64,000 bases of DNA from Umezawaea sp036375055 (GTDB lineage: Bacteria; Actinomycetota; Actinomycetes; Mycobacteriales; Pseudonocardiaceae), in NCBI RefSeq assembly GCF_036375055.1, contig NZ_DASUSQ010000178.1, positions 1 to 64,000 of the forward strand. Reading direction: 5' to 3'. Shown one piece after another: positions 16,845 to 24,310 of the stretch. The notes beneath the pieces are model-generated. The model was not told the DNA's origin and ran no database searches. It saw nothing but the letters and a program-made list of their open reading frames with translations. The number at the start of each line of letters is the position of its first letter. The stretch's first letter is position 1. Position numbers and translations under genes: made by a program.

Positions 16845-16884
16845 GATCCACCATCGCAGGGGTCGAATCCCTCGAGCAGCACCG

Positions 16885-16925
16885 GCCACCGCTTTCGGGA
16901 AGGCGGTGGCTTTCTGTTGGTTGTT
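16885..16925 (+). terminator. rho-independent terminator after mprAB
   Basis: GCCACCGC (16885-16892) pairs with GCGGTGGC (16903-16910), extended inward by T-A pairs, and is followed on the plus strand by TTTCTGTTGGTTGTTGTT. It separates mprAB from the convergent sugar-transport operon. Confidence 0.7.
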
Positions 16926-16932
16926 GTTCTGC

Positions 16933-17817
16933 CTAGCCTTTTGTCGAGCCCAGGGTCAGGCCGCTGACGAACTGGCGTTGTAGCGCGAAGAAGACGACCA
17001 GGGTGGGCAGGGCCACCAGTAGTGAGCCCGCGGCGACCAGGTTGTTGTCCGTGAAGAACGAGCCGCGCAGGTTTTGCAGCGCCGAGGTGATCGGCATCTT
17101 GTCGCCGGTCTGGATCAGTACCAGGGCCCAGAGGAAGTCGTTGTAGATCCAGGTGAACTCCAGTGTGGCCAGCGCTGCCAGCGCGGGCCTGCACAGCGGG
17201 AGGATGACCTGCCAGTACTGGCGGAACACGCTGGCGCCGTCCACCCGTGCCGCCTCGGTCAGCTCGTGCGGGATGGTCTTCATGTAGTTGCTCAGCACGA
17301 ACGTGCAGAAGCCGATCTGGAACGCGATGTGGATCATCACCACGCCCAGTTGGCTGTCGATCAGCGTGCCGCTCCCGCTGATCCACTCCGGTACCTCGAT
17401 CAACCGGTACAGGCGCCACAGCGGGGTCACGATGACCTGCTGCGGCAGCAGGTTGCCCGCGGTGAAGAGCATCAGCAGGGCCAGGTTGAACCTGAAGCTG
17501 AAGCGGGACACGCCGAACGCGACCATGGAGCTGAACAGCAGCGTCAGGATCACCGCGGGCAGCGTGATGAGGAACGTGTTGAGGTAGTAGTGCGGGAGGT
17601 CGCCGGTCGTCCACGCGTTGCTGAAGTTGTCCAGCGTCAGGCTCTCCGGCAGCGAGAGGTAGCCGTTGCGGGCGGTGTCGTCGTAGGTGCGCAGCGACGC
17701 GTACACGGCCCACAGCAGGGGAGCCAGCGTCATCAGGCACGTCAGCACCAGGAAGACGTGCAGCACGACCCGGCCCGGTCGCAGCGGCGCCCTGCGGGTT
17801 TTCACTGAGGTCGTCAC
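16933..17817 (-). CDS. sugar ABC transporter permease, MalG type
   Basis: 294 residues, six predicted membrane helices. The ABC-coupling EAA loop is ELTEAARVDGASVFRQYWQV (EAA---G pattern), and the C-terminus LTLGSTKG is typical of MalG/CUT1 permeases. GTG start at 17817 overlaps the other permease by GTGA. It forms the membrane channel with that permease for the binding protein's sugar. No ATPase gene is in the operon. Confidence 0.92.
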   Translation of the reverse strand: MTTSVKTRRAPLRPGRVVLHVFLVLTCLMTLAPLLWAVYASLRTYDDTARNGYLSLPESLTLDNFSNAWTTGDLPHYYLNTFLITLPAVILTLLFSSMVAFGVSRFSFRFNLALLMLFTAGNLLPQQVIVTPLWRLYRLIEVPEWISGSGTLIDSQLGVVMIHIAFQIGFCTFVLSNYMKTIPHELTEAARVDGASVFRQYWQVILPLCRPALAALATLEFTWIYNDFLWALVLIQTGDKMPITSALQNLRGSFFTDNNLVAAGSLLVALPTLVVFFALQRQFVSGLTLGSTKG

Positions 17818-18779
17818 GCCCGGTTCTCCTTGCTGAACTCCTGGTACAGGTACGTGATGATCACGCTCAGCGAGATGAGCAGCAGGACCACCGCCAGCGC
17901 CGAGCCCCAGCCGATGCGGCTCGACTCGCCGATGATGTTGTCGGTGACCAGGACCGACAGCAGTTCGAGGCCGTTGCGGCCCTTGTTGATGATGTAGACG
18001 ATGTCGAACGCGCGCAGCGATTCGATGACGGTCACGACGAAGACGACGATGTTGACCGGCTTGAGGACCGGGAACGTCACCTTCGTGAACGTCTGGAAGG
18101 CGTTGGCGCCGTCGAGCGACGCGGCCTCCTTGAGCGCCGGGTCGACGGACTTCAAGCCCGCCAGGTACAGCAGCATGATGTAGCCGGTGTGCCGCCACGC
18201 CGCCGCGACCAGCACCGCGTACAGGTTGATGTCCGGGTCGCCCAGCCAGTTGGTCGGGTTGTCTTCCGTCGTGCCGAGGACGCTGTTCAGCAGACCCTGC
18301 TCGGGCTGGTAGATCAGCTGCCAGATGAAGCCGACCAGCGCGAGCGACAGCACCATCGGCAGGTACAGCGCGCTCTGGTAGATCCGGCCGAACCGCAGCT
18401 TGCGGTCCAGGAGCACCGCGAGGAACAGGCCCGCCACGGTCGGCAGGACCATCAGGAACACCAGCCAGATCACGTTGTGCCGGAACGCGGGCCAGAACCT
18501 GGGGTAGCTGGTGAAGATGTCGACGTAGTTCTGGAACCCGACCCACTCGATGTCCTCGAAGCCGCCGATGCCGTCCCACGAACCGAAGGACAGCGCCACC
18601 GATCCGAGGGTCGGCACCCACACCAGGAGCAGGTGGATCAGGGTGGGGATGCCCAGCATCAGGCCGAGCACCAGCTTGTCGCCGCCCGCCAGCGCGGTGG
18701 CCCTCTTGCGGCGGGCCCGCTCACGGGGCGCCGGGGAATCCGGCGCCCCGTGAGCGGTCTTCTCGCTCAACGCGGTCAA
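17814..18779 (-). CDS. sugar ABC transporter permease, MalF type
   Basis: 321 residues from TTG 18779, four bases past the binding-protein stop. After a basic cytoplasmic tail (about 1-35) come six membrane helices; the EAA loop is ALKEAASLDGANAFQTFTKV. Its N-terminal codons contain a 16-bp perfect inverted repeat (18719-18755), which could stabilise the upstream binding-protein mRNA or reduce permease expression. Confidence 0.9.
   Translation of the reverse strand: MTALSEKTAHGAPDSPAPRERARRKRATALAGGDKLVLGLMLGIPTLIHLLLVWVPTLGSVALSFGSWDGIGGFEDIEWVGFQNYVDIFTSYPRFWPAFRHNVIWLVFLMVLPTVAGLFLAVLLDRKLRFGRIYQSALYLPMVLSLALVGFIWQLIYQPEQGLLNSVLGTTEDNPTNWLGDPDINLYAVLVAAAWRHTGYIMLLYLAGLKSVDPALKEAASLDGANAFQTFTKVTFPVLKPVNIVVFVVTVIESLRAFDIVYIINKGRNGLELLSVLVTDNIIGESSRIGWGSALAVVLLLISLSVIITYLYQEFSKENRA
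18719..18755. repeat. 16-bp perfect inverted repeat at the binding-protein/permease junction
   Basis: 18719-18734 pairs perfectly with 18740-18755 around a 5-base loop. It starts 29 nt after the binding-protein stop, inside the first codons of the permease. Such intercistronic hairpins lower downstream expression in other maltose-type operons; the role here is inferred. Confidence 0.7.
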
Positions 18780-18783
18780 CTCG

Positions 18784-20085
18784 TCACCCCGTGAAGATCG
18801 TCTTGGCCTGGTCGGCCATTCCCTTGAGCACGGAGTCGATGTCGTCCGGGTTCTGGATGAAGGCGTTCAGGCCGTTGGTGGCCGCGTCGCTCGCGAAGCG
18901 CGGGTCGGTGTCGCGGTCGAGGAACTGCGTGATGTGCTTGGCGCTCTTGATGACCTCGACGGCCTTCTTCTGGAGCGCCGTGTAGCCCGAGGTGTCGGCC
19001 TTGCTGCTGGTGGCGATCGACGACGGGTCGGACTTCAGGTACGTCAGCTGCGTCTCGGGCTTGGACAGGTACTCCAGCAGCTTCTTCGCGCCCTCGGGGT
19101 TGGCGGGCTTCTTCGCCATCATGTAGCCGTCGATGGGCGCTTCGACCGTGTCCTGCCCGTGCTCGGGGTTGACCTCCGGGAACGGGAAGAAGTCGAGGTC
19201 GTCCTCCTGGCCCTTGAACTGCTGGCCGACGAACGTACCGAGCAGGTACATGCCGGACTTGCCCTGCTGGACGCTCTGCGCGGCCTCCTGCCAGTCGCGG
19301 CCGAGCGCGTTCTCCTGGTGGAACGGCAGCAGGCGCTTCCAGGTGTCGAACACCGCGCGCACCTTCGGGCCCTGCCAGTCCTCCTTGCCCGCCATGAGGT
19401 CGACGTGGAACTGGTAGCCGTTGGTGCGGAAGTTCAGCTGGTCGAACATGCCCATGCCCGGCCAGCCCTGCTTCTGCGCGAAGGCGATCGGGGTCAGGCC
19501 GTCGGCCTTCATCTTCGTGGAGAGCGCGACGAACTCGTCGAGCGTCTTCGGGACCGCGTAGCCGCGCTGCGTCCACACGCTCTTGAGGTAGAAGACGCCC
19601 CACGGGTACTGGGTGAACGGCACGAAGTACTGCTTGCCGTCCTTGGCGGTCGACGCCTCCTTGAGGGAGGGCGCGTAGTTGTCGCCGAGCCCGCCCCACA
19701 GGTCGGTGAGGTCGCCGGTGAGGCCCTTCTCCGCGAAGAAGCGCATCCGGTAGCCGGCGAACCAGGCGAGCACGTCGTCGGGCTTGCCCTGGAGGTAGTT
19801 GTTGATCTGCTCCTGGTACTGCTCGTGCTGCTTGGTGTTGATCGAGACCTTCAGGGCGTCGGAGTCGAAACCCTTGAGGGCGGCGGTGATCGCGTCCTTC
19901 GGGACCTGGTCCGACAGGTTGTTGCCGAAGGTGACCGTGCCGTTCGACGAACCCGAGTCGGAGCCGCCGCACGCGGCCAGCCCCGGCACCGCCGCGATAC
20001 CGGCGGTCATGAGCAGTCCGCGGAGCACGGCCCTGCGGCCGAGGAGGGGGTGCGTGGACTGGGAACTGGGCGTGTACCGGACCAT
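18784..20085 (-). CDS. sugar ABC transporter substrate-binding lipoprotein
   Basis: 433 residues from ATG 20085, with AGGAG 7 nt upstream. The N-terminus has a twin-arginine-like GRRAVLRGLLMTAG and a lipobox LAAC followed by GGSDSGSS, so it is exported and lipid-anchored outside the membrane. The rest is a CUT1-family (MalE-like) two-lobe binding protein with GVFYLKSVWTQRGY and PIDGYMMAKK. Divergent from a GH42 galactosidase, so the ligand is probably a galactoside or galacto-oligosaccharide. Confidence 0.9.
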   Translation of the reverse strand: MVRYTPSSQSTHPLLGRRAVLRGLLMTAGIAAVPGLAACGGSDSGSSNGTVTFGNNLSDQVPKDAITAALKGFDSDALKVSINTKQHEQYQEQINNYLQGKPDDVLAWFAGYRMRFFAEKGLTGDLTDLWGGLGDNYAPSLKEASTAKDGKQYFVPFTQYPWGVFYLKSVWTQRGYAVPKTLDEFVALSTKMKADGLTPIAFAQKQGWPGMGMFDQLNFRTNGYQFHVDLMAGKEDWQGPKVRAVFDTWKRLLPFHQENALGRDWQEAAQSVQQGKSGMYLLGTFVGQQFKGQEDDLDFFPFPEVNPEHGQDTVEAPIDGYMMAKKPANPEGAKKLLEYLSKPETQLTYLKSDPSSIATSSKADTSGYTALQKKAVEVIKSAKHITQFLDRDTDPRFASDAATNGLNAFIQNPDDIDSVLKGMADQAKTIFTG

Positions 20086-20126
20086 CGTTGCTCCTGAGGA
20101 CACTCGACCAAACCAACTGAACACTG

Positions 20127-20136
20127 AGTCAAACAA
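20127..20136 (-). promoter_or_regulatory. promoter-proximal 10-mer of the binding-protein operon
   Basis: On the minus strand this reads TTGTTTGACT, ending 41 nt before the binding-protein ATG. The identical 10-mer lies 40 nt before the galactosidase start on the other strand. It may be a shared -35 region or operator. Confidence 0.5.
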
Positions 20137-20201
20137 AGTTGCGCATAATGTTGCGTCCAACACACGGGGTGTCAAGCCCTGTTACGAAGCCGTTAACCCG
20201 C

Positions 20202-20213
20202 TACAACGTTGTA
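20202..20213. promoter_or_regulatory. operator palindrome, copy 1
   Basis: TACAACGTTGTA is a perfect 12-bp palindrome, followed by AAAA. An identical copy is centred 32 bp (about three helical turns) away. The form is typical of LacI/GalR-type operators, yet the only local regulator is DeoR-type. Confidence 0.65.
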
Positions 20214-20233
20214 AAAATAGAGCGACTACCTGC

Positions 20234-20245
20234 TACAACGTTGTA
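20234..20245. promoter_or_regulatory. operator palindrome, copy 2
   Basis: Second TACAACGTTGTA, with the same CTACAACGTTGTAAAA context as copy 1. Two same-face sites in a 272-bp divergent promoter region suggest co-operative control of both transcription units. Confidence 0.65.
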
Positions 20246-20307
20246 AAAGTGAGCCGGCCTCGCCGCCTGTGGTGCTCCGAAGTTCAAACAGACCCGAACG
20301 AGGGATC

Positions 20308-20317
20308 TTGTTTGACT
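20308..20317 (+). promoter_or_regulatory. promoter-proximal 10-mer of the beta-galactosidase operon
   Basis: TTGTTTGACT, the same sequence and nearly the same distance from the start codon as in the divergent binding-protein gene. The rest of the region (20318-20357) has no clear ribosome site. Confidence 0.5.
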
Positions 20318-20357
20318 GTGTTGACGTTGCGGGCCTGTTTCAGCCACCCTTGCGGCT

Positions 20358-22355
20358 ATGACCACTTGGCCCACGGGCATGGCAGGACTGGCTTGGGGTG
20401 CGGACTACAACCCCGAGCAGTGGCCCGAGGACGTGTGGGCCGAGGACGTCGAGCTGATGCGCCGGGCGGGCGTGACGATGGTCAGCGTCGGCATCTTCTC
20501 GTGGGCGCTGATCGAGACCTCCGAGGGGAAGTACGAGTTCGACTGGCTCGACCGGGTGCTCGACCTGCTGCACGAGGGCGGGATCCGGGTCGACCTGGCG
20601 ACCGCGACGGCCTCCCCGCCACCCTGGCTGACCACGGCGTACCCGGACGTGCTCCCGGTGCGCGCCGACGGCGTCCGCTTCACCCACGGGTCGCGCCAGG
20701 AGTACTGCCCCAGCTCACCGGTCTACCGCGCGAAGGCCGTGGCGCTCGCGACCGCGCTGGCGGAGCGGTACCGCGAGCACCCCGCCCTGGCCGCGTGGCA
20801 CGTCGGCAACGAGTACGGCTGCCACGTCGCCCGCTGCTGCTGCGACCGCTGCGCCGAGGCGTTCCGCACCTGGCTCCAGCACCGCCACGGCGACCTGGAC
20901 ACGCTGAACGAGGCGTGGGCGACCGCGTTCTGGAGCCAGCACTACTCCTTGTGGGACCAGGTCCTGCCGCCGAGGGTGACGCCGACGTTCGGCAACCCCG
21001 GCCAACTGCTGGACTTCGACCGGTTCTGCTCGGACGCGCTGCTGGAGCTGTACAAGGCCGAGCGCGACGCCCTGCGCGGGCTCACCCCGGACGTGCCGAT
21101 CACCACGAACTTCATGGTGGGCTGGACCTTCGACGCGCTGGACTACTGGGCGTGGGCGCGCGAGGTCGACTTCGTGTCCAACGACCACTACACCCGCTCG
21201 GAGGACGACGACCGGCACGTCGAGCTGGCGATGGCCGCCGACCTGACCCGCGGACTCGCGGGTGGGCGGCCGTGGCTGCTGATGGAGCACTCGACGTCGG
21301 CGGTCAACTGGCAGCCGCGCAACATCGCCAAACAGCCTGGTGAGCTGCGGCGGAACTCGTTCGCGCACATCGCGCGCGGTGCCGACGGCACGCTGTTCTT
21401 CCAGTGGCGGCAGTCGCGGGCGGGCGCCGAGCGCTACCACTCCGCGATGGTCCCGCACGCGGGCACCGAGACCAAGGTCTACCGCGAGGTGTGCGAGGTC
21501 GGCGCCGAGTACGGCCTGCTGGGTGAACTCGTGGGGTCCACTGTGGACGCCTCCGTGGCGATCGTCTACGACTGGCGGTCCCGCTGGATCTCCGGCCAGC
21601 CGACGCACCCCACCGAGGACTTCTCCTACCAGGAGACCGTGTTCGGGCTGTACCGGCAGCTGTGGGACGCGGGCGTCACGGTCGACTTCGTCCCGCCGTC
21701 GGCCGACCTCTCGTCCTACCGGCTCGTCGTGGTGCCCGCGCTGTACTCGGTGACCGACGCCGACGCCGCGAAGATCGCCGACTACGTCGACGGCGGCGGG
21801 CACGTGCTGGTCACGTACATGTCCGGCCTCACCGACGAGCGCGGCCACGTGCGGCTCGGCGGCTACCCCGGCGCGTTCCGCGACCTGCTCGGGGTGTGGA
21901 CCGAGGAGTTCTTCCCGCTGCGCGCGGACGAGGTCGTGCGGCTGGACGACGGGGGCGCCGCGGGCGTGTGGACCGAACTGCTGCACGTCCGGGGCGCGGA
22001 GGTGGTGTCGTCCTACGCCGACGGCCCGCTGCCCGGCGTCCCCGCGGTGACCCGCCACCAGCACGGCGCGGGAACCGCCTGGTACCTCGCCTGCGGCCTG
22101 GTCGCCGACGGACTGCGACGGGTGGTCGACGCGGCGTTGGAGCGCGCGGGCGTGACCGCCGCCCCCGGCCTGGAGATCGTTCGCCGCCGGGGTCGGCACG
22201 ACGGCGAACCCGTATCGTGGCTGGTTGCGATCAACCACGCTGCGGAGGACGTCGCACTGCCCGCCTCCGGCGTCGAACTGCTGTCCGGCTCCCTGGTCGA
22301 CGGCCGGCTGGTGGTTCCCGCCGGGGCGGTCGCCGTGCTGAGGGAGATGGTGTGA
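20358..22355 (+). CDS. GH42 beta-galactosidase
   Basis: 665 residues with the three GH42 domains. The N-terminal TIM barrel begins GADYNPEQWPEDVW; the acid/base is predicted Glu152 in WHVGNEYGCH and the nucleophile Glu310 in PWLLMEHSTS. A cysteine cluster (Cys117, Cys155, Cys160-162, Cys165) matches the structural zinc site of GH42 enzymes. The trimerisation domain (about 390-590) and a C-terminal beta domain follow. No signal peptide, so it hydrolyses imported galactosides in the cytoplasm, matching the divergent transporter. First gene of a galactosidase-deoR-galT operon. Confidence 0.92.
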   Translation: MTTWPTGMAGLAWGADYNPEQWPEDVWAEDVELMRRAGVTMVSVGIFSWALIETSEGKYEFDWLDRVLDLLHEGGIRVDLATATASPPPWLTTAYPDVLPVRADGVRFTHGSRQEYCPSSPVYRAKAVALATALAERYREHPALAAWHVGNEYGCHVARCCCDRCAEAFRTWLQHRHGDLDTLNEAWATAFWSQHYSLWDQVLPPRVTPTFGNPGQLLDFDRFCSDALLELYKAERDALRGLTPDVPITTNFMVGWTFDALDYWAWAREVDFVSNDHYTRSEDDDRHVELAMAADLTRGLAGGRPWLLMEHSTSAVNWQPRNIAKQPGELRRNSFAHIARGADGTLFFQWRQSRAGAERYHSAMVPHAGTETKVYREVCEVGAEYGLLGELVGSTVDASVAIVYDWRSRWISGQPTHPTEDFSYQETVFGLYRQLWDAGVTVDFVPPSADLSSYRLVVVPALYSVTDADAAKIADYVDGGGHVLVTYMSGLTDERGHVRLGGYPGAFRDLLGVWTEEFFPLRADEVVRLDDGGAAGVWTELLHVRGAEVVSSYADGPLPGVPAVTRHQHGAGTAWYLACGLVADGLRRVVDAALERAGVTAAPGLEIVRRRGRHDGEPVSWLVAINHAAEDVALPASGVELLSGSLVDGRLVVPAGAVAVLREMV

Positions 22356-22356
22356 A

Positions 22357-23154
22357 GTGCTGGCTCGGCAACGACAAGCGGTGATCCTCGAGGAGATCCG
22401 CCGCACCGGGGCGGTCCGGGTGAGCGACCTGGTGGTGCGCCTCGGCGTCTCGGACATGACGATTCGCCGCGACCTGGACGTGCTGGCGGCGCGCGGGGTC
22501 ATCGAGAAGGTCTACGGCGGCGCGACCTCCGTGGTCGGGCGCAGCACGGACGAGCCGGGCTTCGAGGCGAAGTCCGTGCGGCAGCTCCCGGAGAAGGAGG
22601 CCATCGCCCGGCAGGCCGCCGCGCTGGTCCGCCCCGGCACCGCCATCGGGCTGTCCGCGGGCACGACGACGTGGACGCTCGCGCGGTTCCTGGAGGACAT
22701 CCCGGACCTGACGGTCGTGACGAACTCGATCCGGGTCGCGGACGTGCTCCAGCAGGGCGGGCGCACCGACCGCACGGTGGTGCTGACCGGTGGCGTGCGG
22801 ACGCCGTCGGACGCGCTGGTCGGGCCGGTCGCCGTCCAGGCGCTGCGGTCGCTGCACCTGGACGTGGTGTTCCTCGGCGTGCACGGCATGGCCGAGCGGT
22901 CCGGGTTCACCACGCCCAACCTGAACGAGAGCGAGACGGACCGCGCGCTCGTCGACGCGGCGGGCCGCGTGGTGGTCGTCGCCGACCACACCAAGTGGGG
23001 CACGGTCGGCATCTCCACGATCGCCGACCTCGACGAAGCTGATGTGCTGGTGACCGACGAGGGTCTGGCGGACGACGCCAAGGCGATCCTCGCGGAGCAG
23101 GTCGGGGAACTCGTGCTCTCGCACGTGCCCGGAAGGGGAGAGGAACTCGCGTGA
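22357..23154 (+). CDS. DeoR/GlpR-family transcriptional regulator
   Basis: 265 residues from GTG 22357, one base after the galactosidase stop. The N-terminal DeoR helix-turn-helix reads RVSDLVVRLGVSDMTIRRDL; the sugar-phosphate sensor domain has GLSAGTTTWTLARFLED and VVVADHTKWG. DeoR proteins are usually repressors released by a phosphosugar, here plausibly galactose 1-phosphate or a relative. It overlaps galT by GTGA. It may bind the operator sites at 20127-20317. Confidence 0.92.
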   Translation: MLARQRQAVILEEIRRTGAVRVSDLVVRLGVSDMTIRRDLDVLAARGVIEKVYGGATSVVGRSTDEPGFEAKSVRQLPEKEAIARQAAALVRPGTAIGLSAGTTTWTLARFLEDIPDLTVVTNSIRVADVLQQGGRTDRTVVLTGGVRTPSDALVGPVAVQALRSLHLDVVFLGVHGMAERSGFTTPNLNESETDRALVDAAGRVVVVADHTKWGTVGISTIADLDEADVLVTDEGLADDAKAILAEQVGELVLSHVPGRGEELA

Positions 23155-24245
23155 AGGAAGCGTTGCGGCGGACCGCGGCGAAACTGGCTGATGGTCGGGA
23201 GATCATCTACTTCGACGACACCCCGGACGCGCCCCCGCGCACGGCGGTGGACACGAGGGACCTGCCGGAGTCGCAACCGCACTCGGAGGTCCGCCGCGAC
23301 CCCCTGACCGGTGAGTGGGTGGCGATGGCGGCGCACCGCCAGACCCGCACCTACAAGCCCCCGGCCGACCTGTGCCCGCTGTGCCCGACGGCGCCGGGCA
23401 AGCCGACTGAGATCCCCGAGTCGAGCTACGACGTGGCGGTGTTCGAGAACCGCTTCCCGTCGCTCGCCGAGCACGTCCCCGACGTCCCGTCCACTGTGGA
23501 CGGCATGCCGATGGTGCACCGCGCGGCGGGTCGCGGCCGCTGCGAGGTCGTCTGCTTCACCTCCGACCACAACACCTCGTTCGGCGAGCTGACCCCGCAC
23601 CGGGTGCGGACCGTCGTCGACGTGTGGGCCGACCGGACCGAGGCGTTCGCGGAGGTCCCCGGTGTGGCGCAGGTGTTCCCGTTCGAGAACCGCGGCGAAG
23701 AGATCGGCGTGACGCTGCACCACCCGCACGGGCAGATCTACGGCTACCCGTTCGTGACGCCCAAGACCGAGCGGATGCTGTCGGTGGCGGGCGAGTACTT
23801 CGCCGAGCACGGCACGCACGTGATGGGCGACGTCCTGGCCGCCGAGCGCGCGGCGGGCACCCGGATCATCGCCGAGGGCGAGCACTGGACGGCGTTCGTG
23901 CCCGCCGCGGCCCGCTGGCCCGTCGAGGTCCACGTGGTGCCGCACCGCCAGGTGCCGGACCTGCCCGCGCTCACCGACGCCGAGCGCGACGACTTCGCGC
24001 ACCTGTACCTGCGCGTCCTGCACATGATGGACGCGCTGTACGACCGGCCGCTGCCCTACATCGCGGCCTGGCACCAGGCGCCCGTGCGGACCGGCCGAGA
24101 CCTCTCCTGGCTGCACCTGGAGGTGTTCTCCGTGCTCCGCACGAAGGACAAGCTGAAGTACCTGGCGGGGTCCGAGTCGGGCATGGGCGTGTGGATCAAC
24201 GACGTCACGCCGGAGCAGATCGCGGAGCGCCTCCGTGGTTCCTGA
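23151..24245 (+). CDS. galT: galactose-1-phosphate uridylyltransferase
   Basis: 364 residues from GTG 23151. Zinc ligands CPLCP near residue 75 and the HHPHGQIYGYPF motif (HxH, with the nucleophilic His that forms the UMP-His intermediate) identify GalT of the Leloir pathway; SWLHLEVFS provides the conserved C-terminal His. It converts galactose 1-phosphate and UDP-glucose to UDP-galactose and glucose 1-phosphate. galK and galE are not in this window. Confidence 0.93.
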   Translation: MKEALRRTAAKLADGREIIYFDDTPDAPPRTAVDTRDLPESQPHSEVRRDPLTGEWVAMAAHRQTRTYKPPADLCPLCPTAPGKPTEIPESSYDVAVFENRFPSLAEHVPDVPSTVDGMPMVHRAAGRGRCEVVCFTSDHNTSFGELTPHRVRTVVDVWADRTEAFAEVPGVAQVFPFENRGEEIGVTLHHPHGQIYGYPFVTPKTERMLSVAGEYFAEHGTHVMGDVLAAERAAGTRIIAEGEHWTAFVPAAARWPVEVHVVPHRQVPDLPALTDAERDDFAHLYLRVLHMMDALYDRPLPYIAAWHQAPVRTGRDLSWLHLEVFSVLRTKDKLKYLAGSESGMGVWINDVTPEQIAERLRGS

Positions 24246-24250
24246 TTACT

Positions 24251-24274
24251 CACACCTGATGCCCAGGTGTGTTT
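24251..24274 (+). terminator. terminator after galT
   Basis: CACACCTG (24251-24258) pairs with CAGGTGTG (24264-24271) over a 5-base loop and is followed by TTTAAGG. It begins 6 bp past galT and insulates htrA. Confidence 0.65.
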
Positions 24275-24289
24275 AAGGGTCCTCTCAGG
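24271..24289 (+). promoter_or_regulatory. MprA-like direct repeat upstream of htrA
   Basis: GTTTAAGG (degenerate, 24271) and CTCTCAGG (24282) are spaced 11 nt start to start, as in the mprA promoter, and CTCTCAGGCG is identical in both. GGGCAAC also follows in both promoters. Confidence 0.45.
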
Positions 24290-24310
24290 CGGGCAACGCA
24301 CAGTATGGGC

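Noticed and set aside
16822..16897. A functional tRNA downstream of mprB
   Set aside because: No complementary acceptor strand, a C-C mismatch in the T stem, no T54, and no T33 in the putative anticodon loop.
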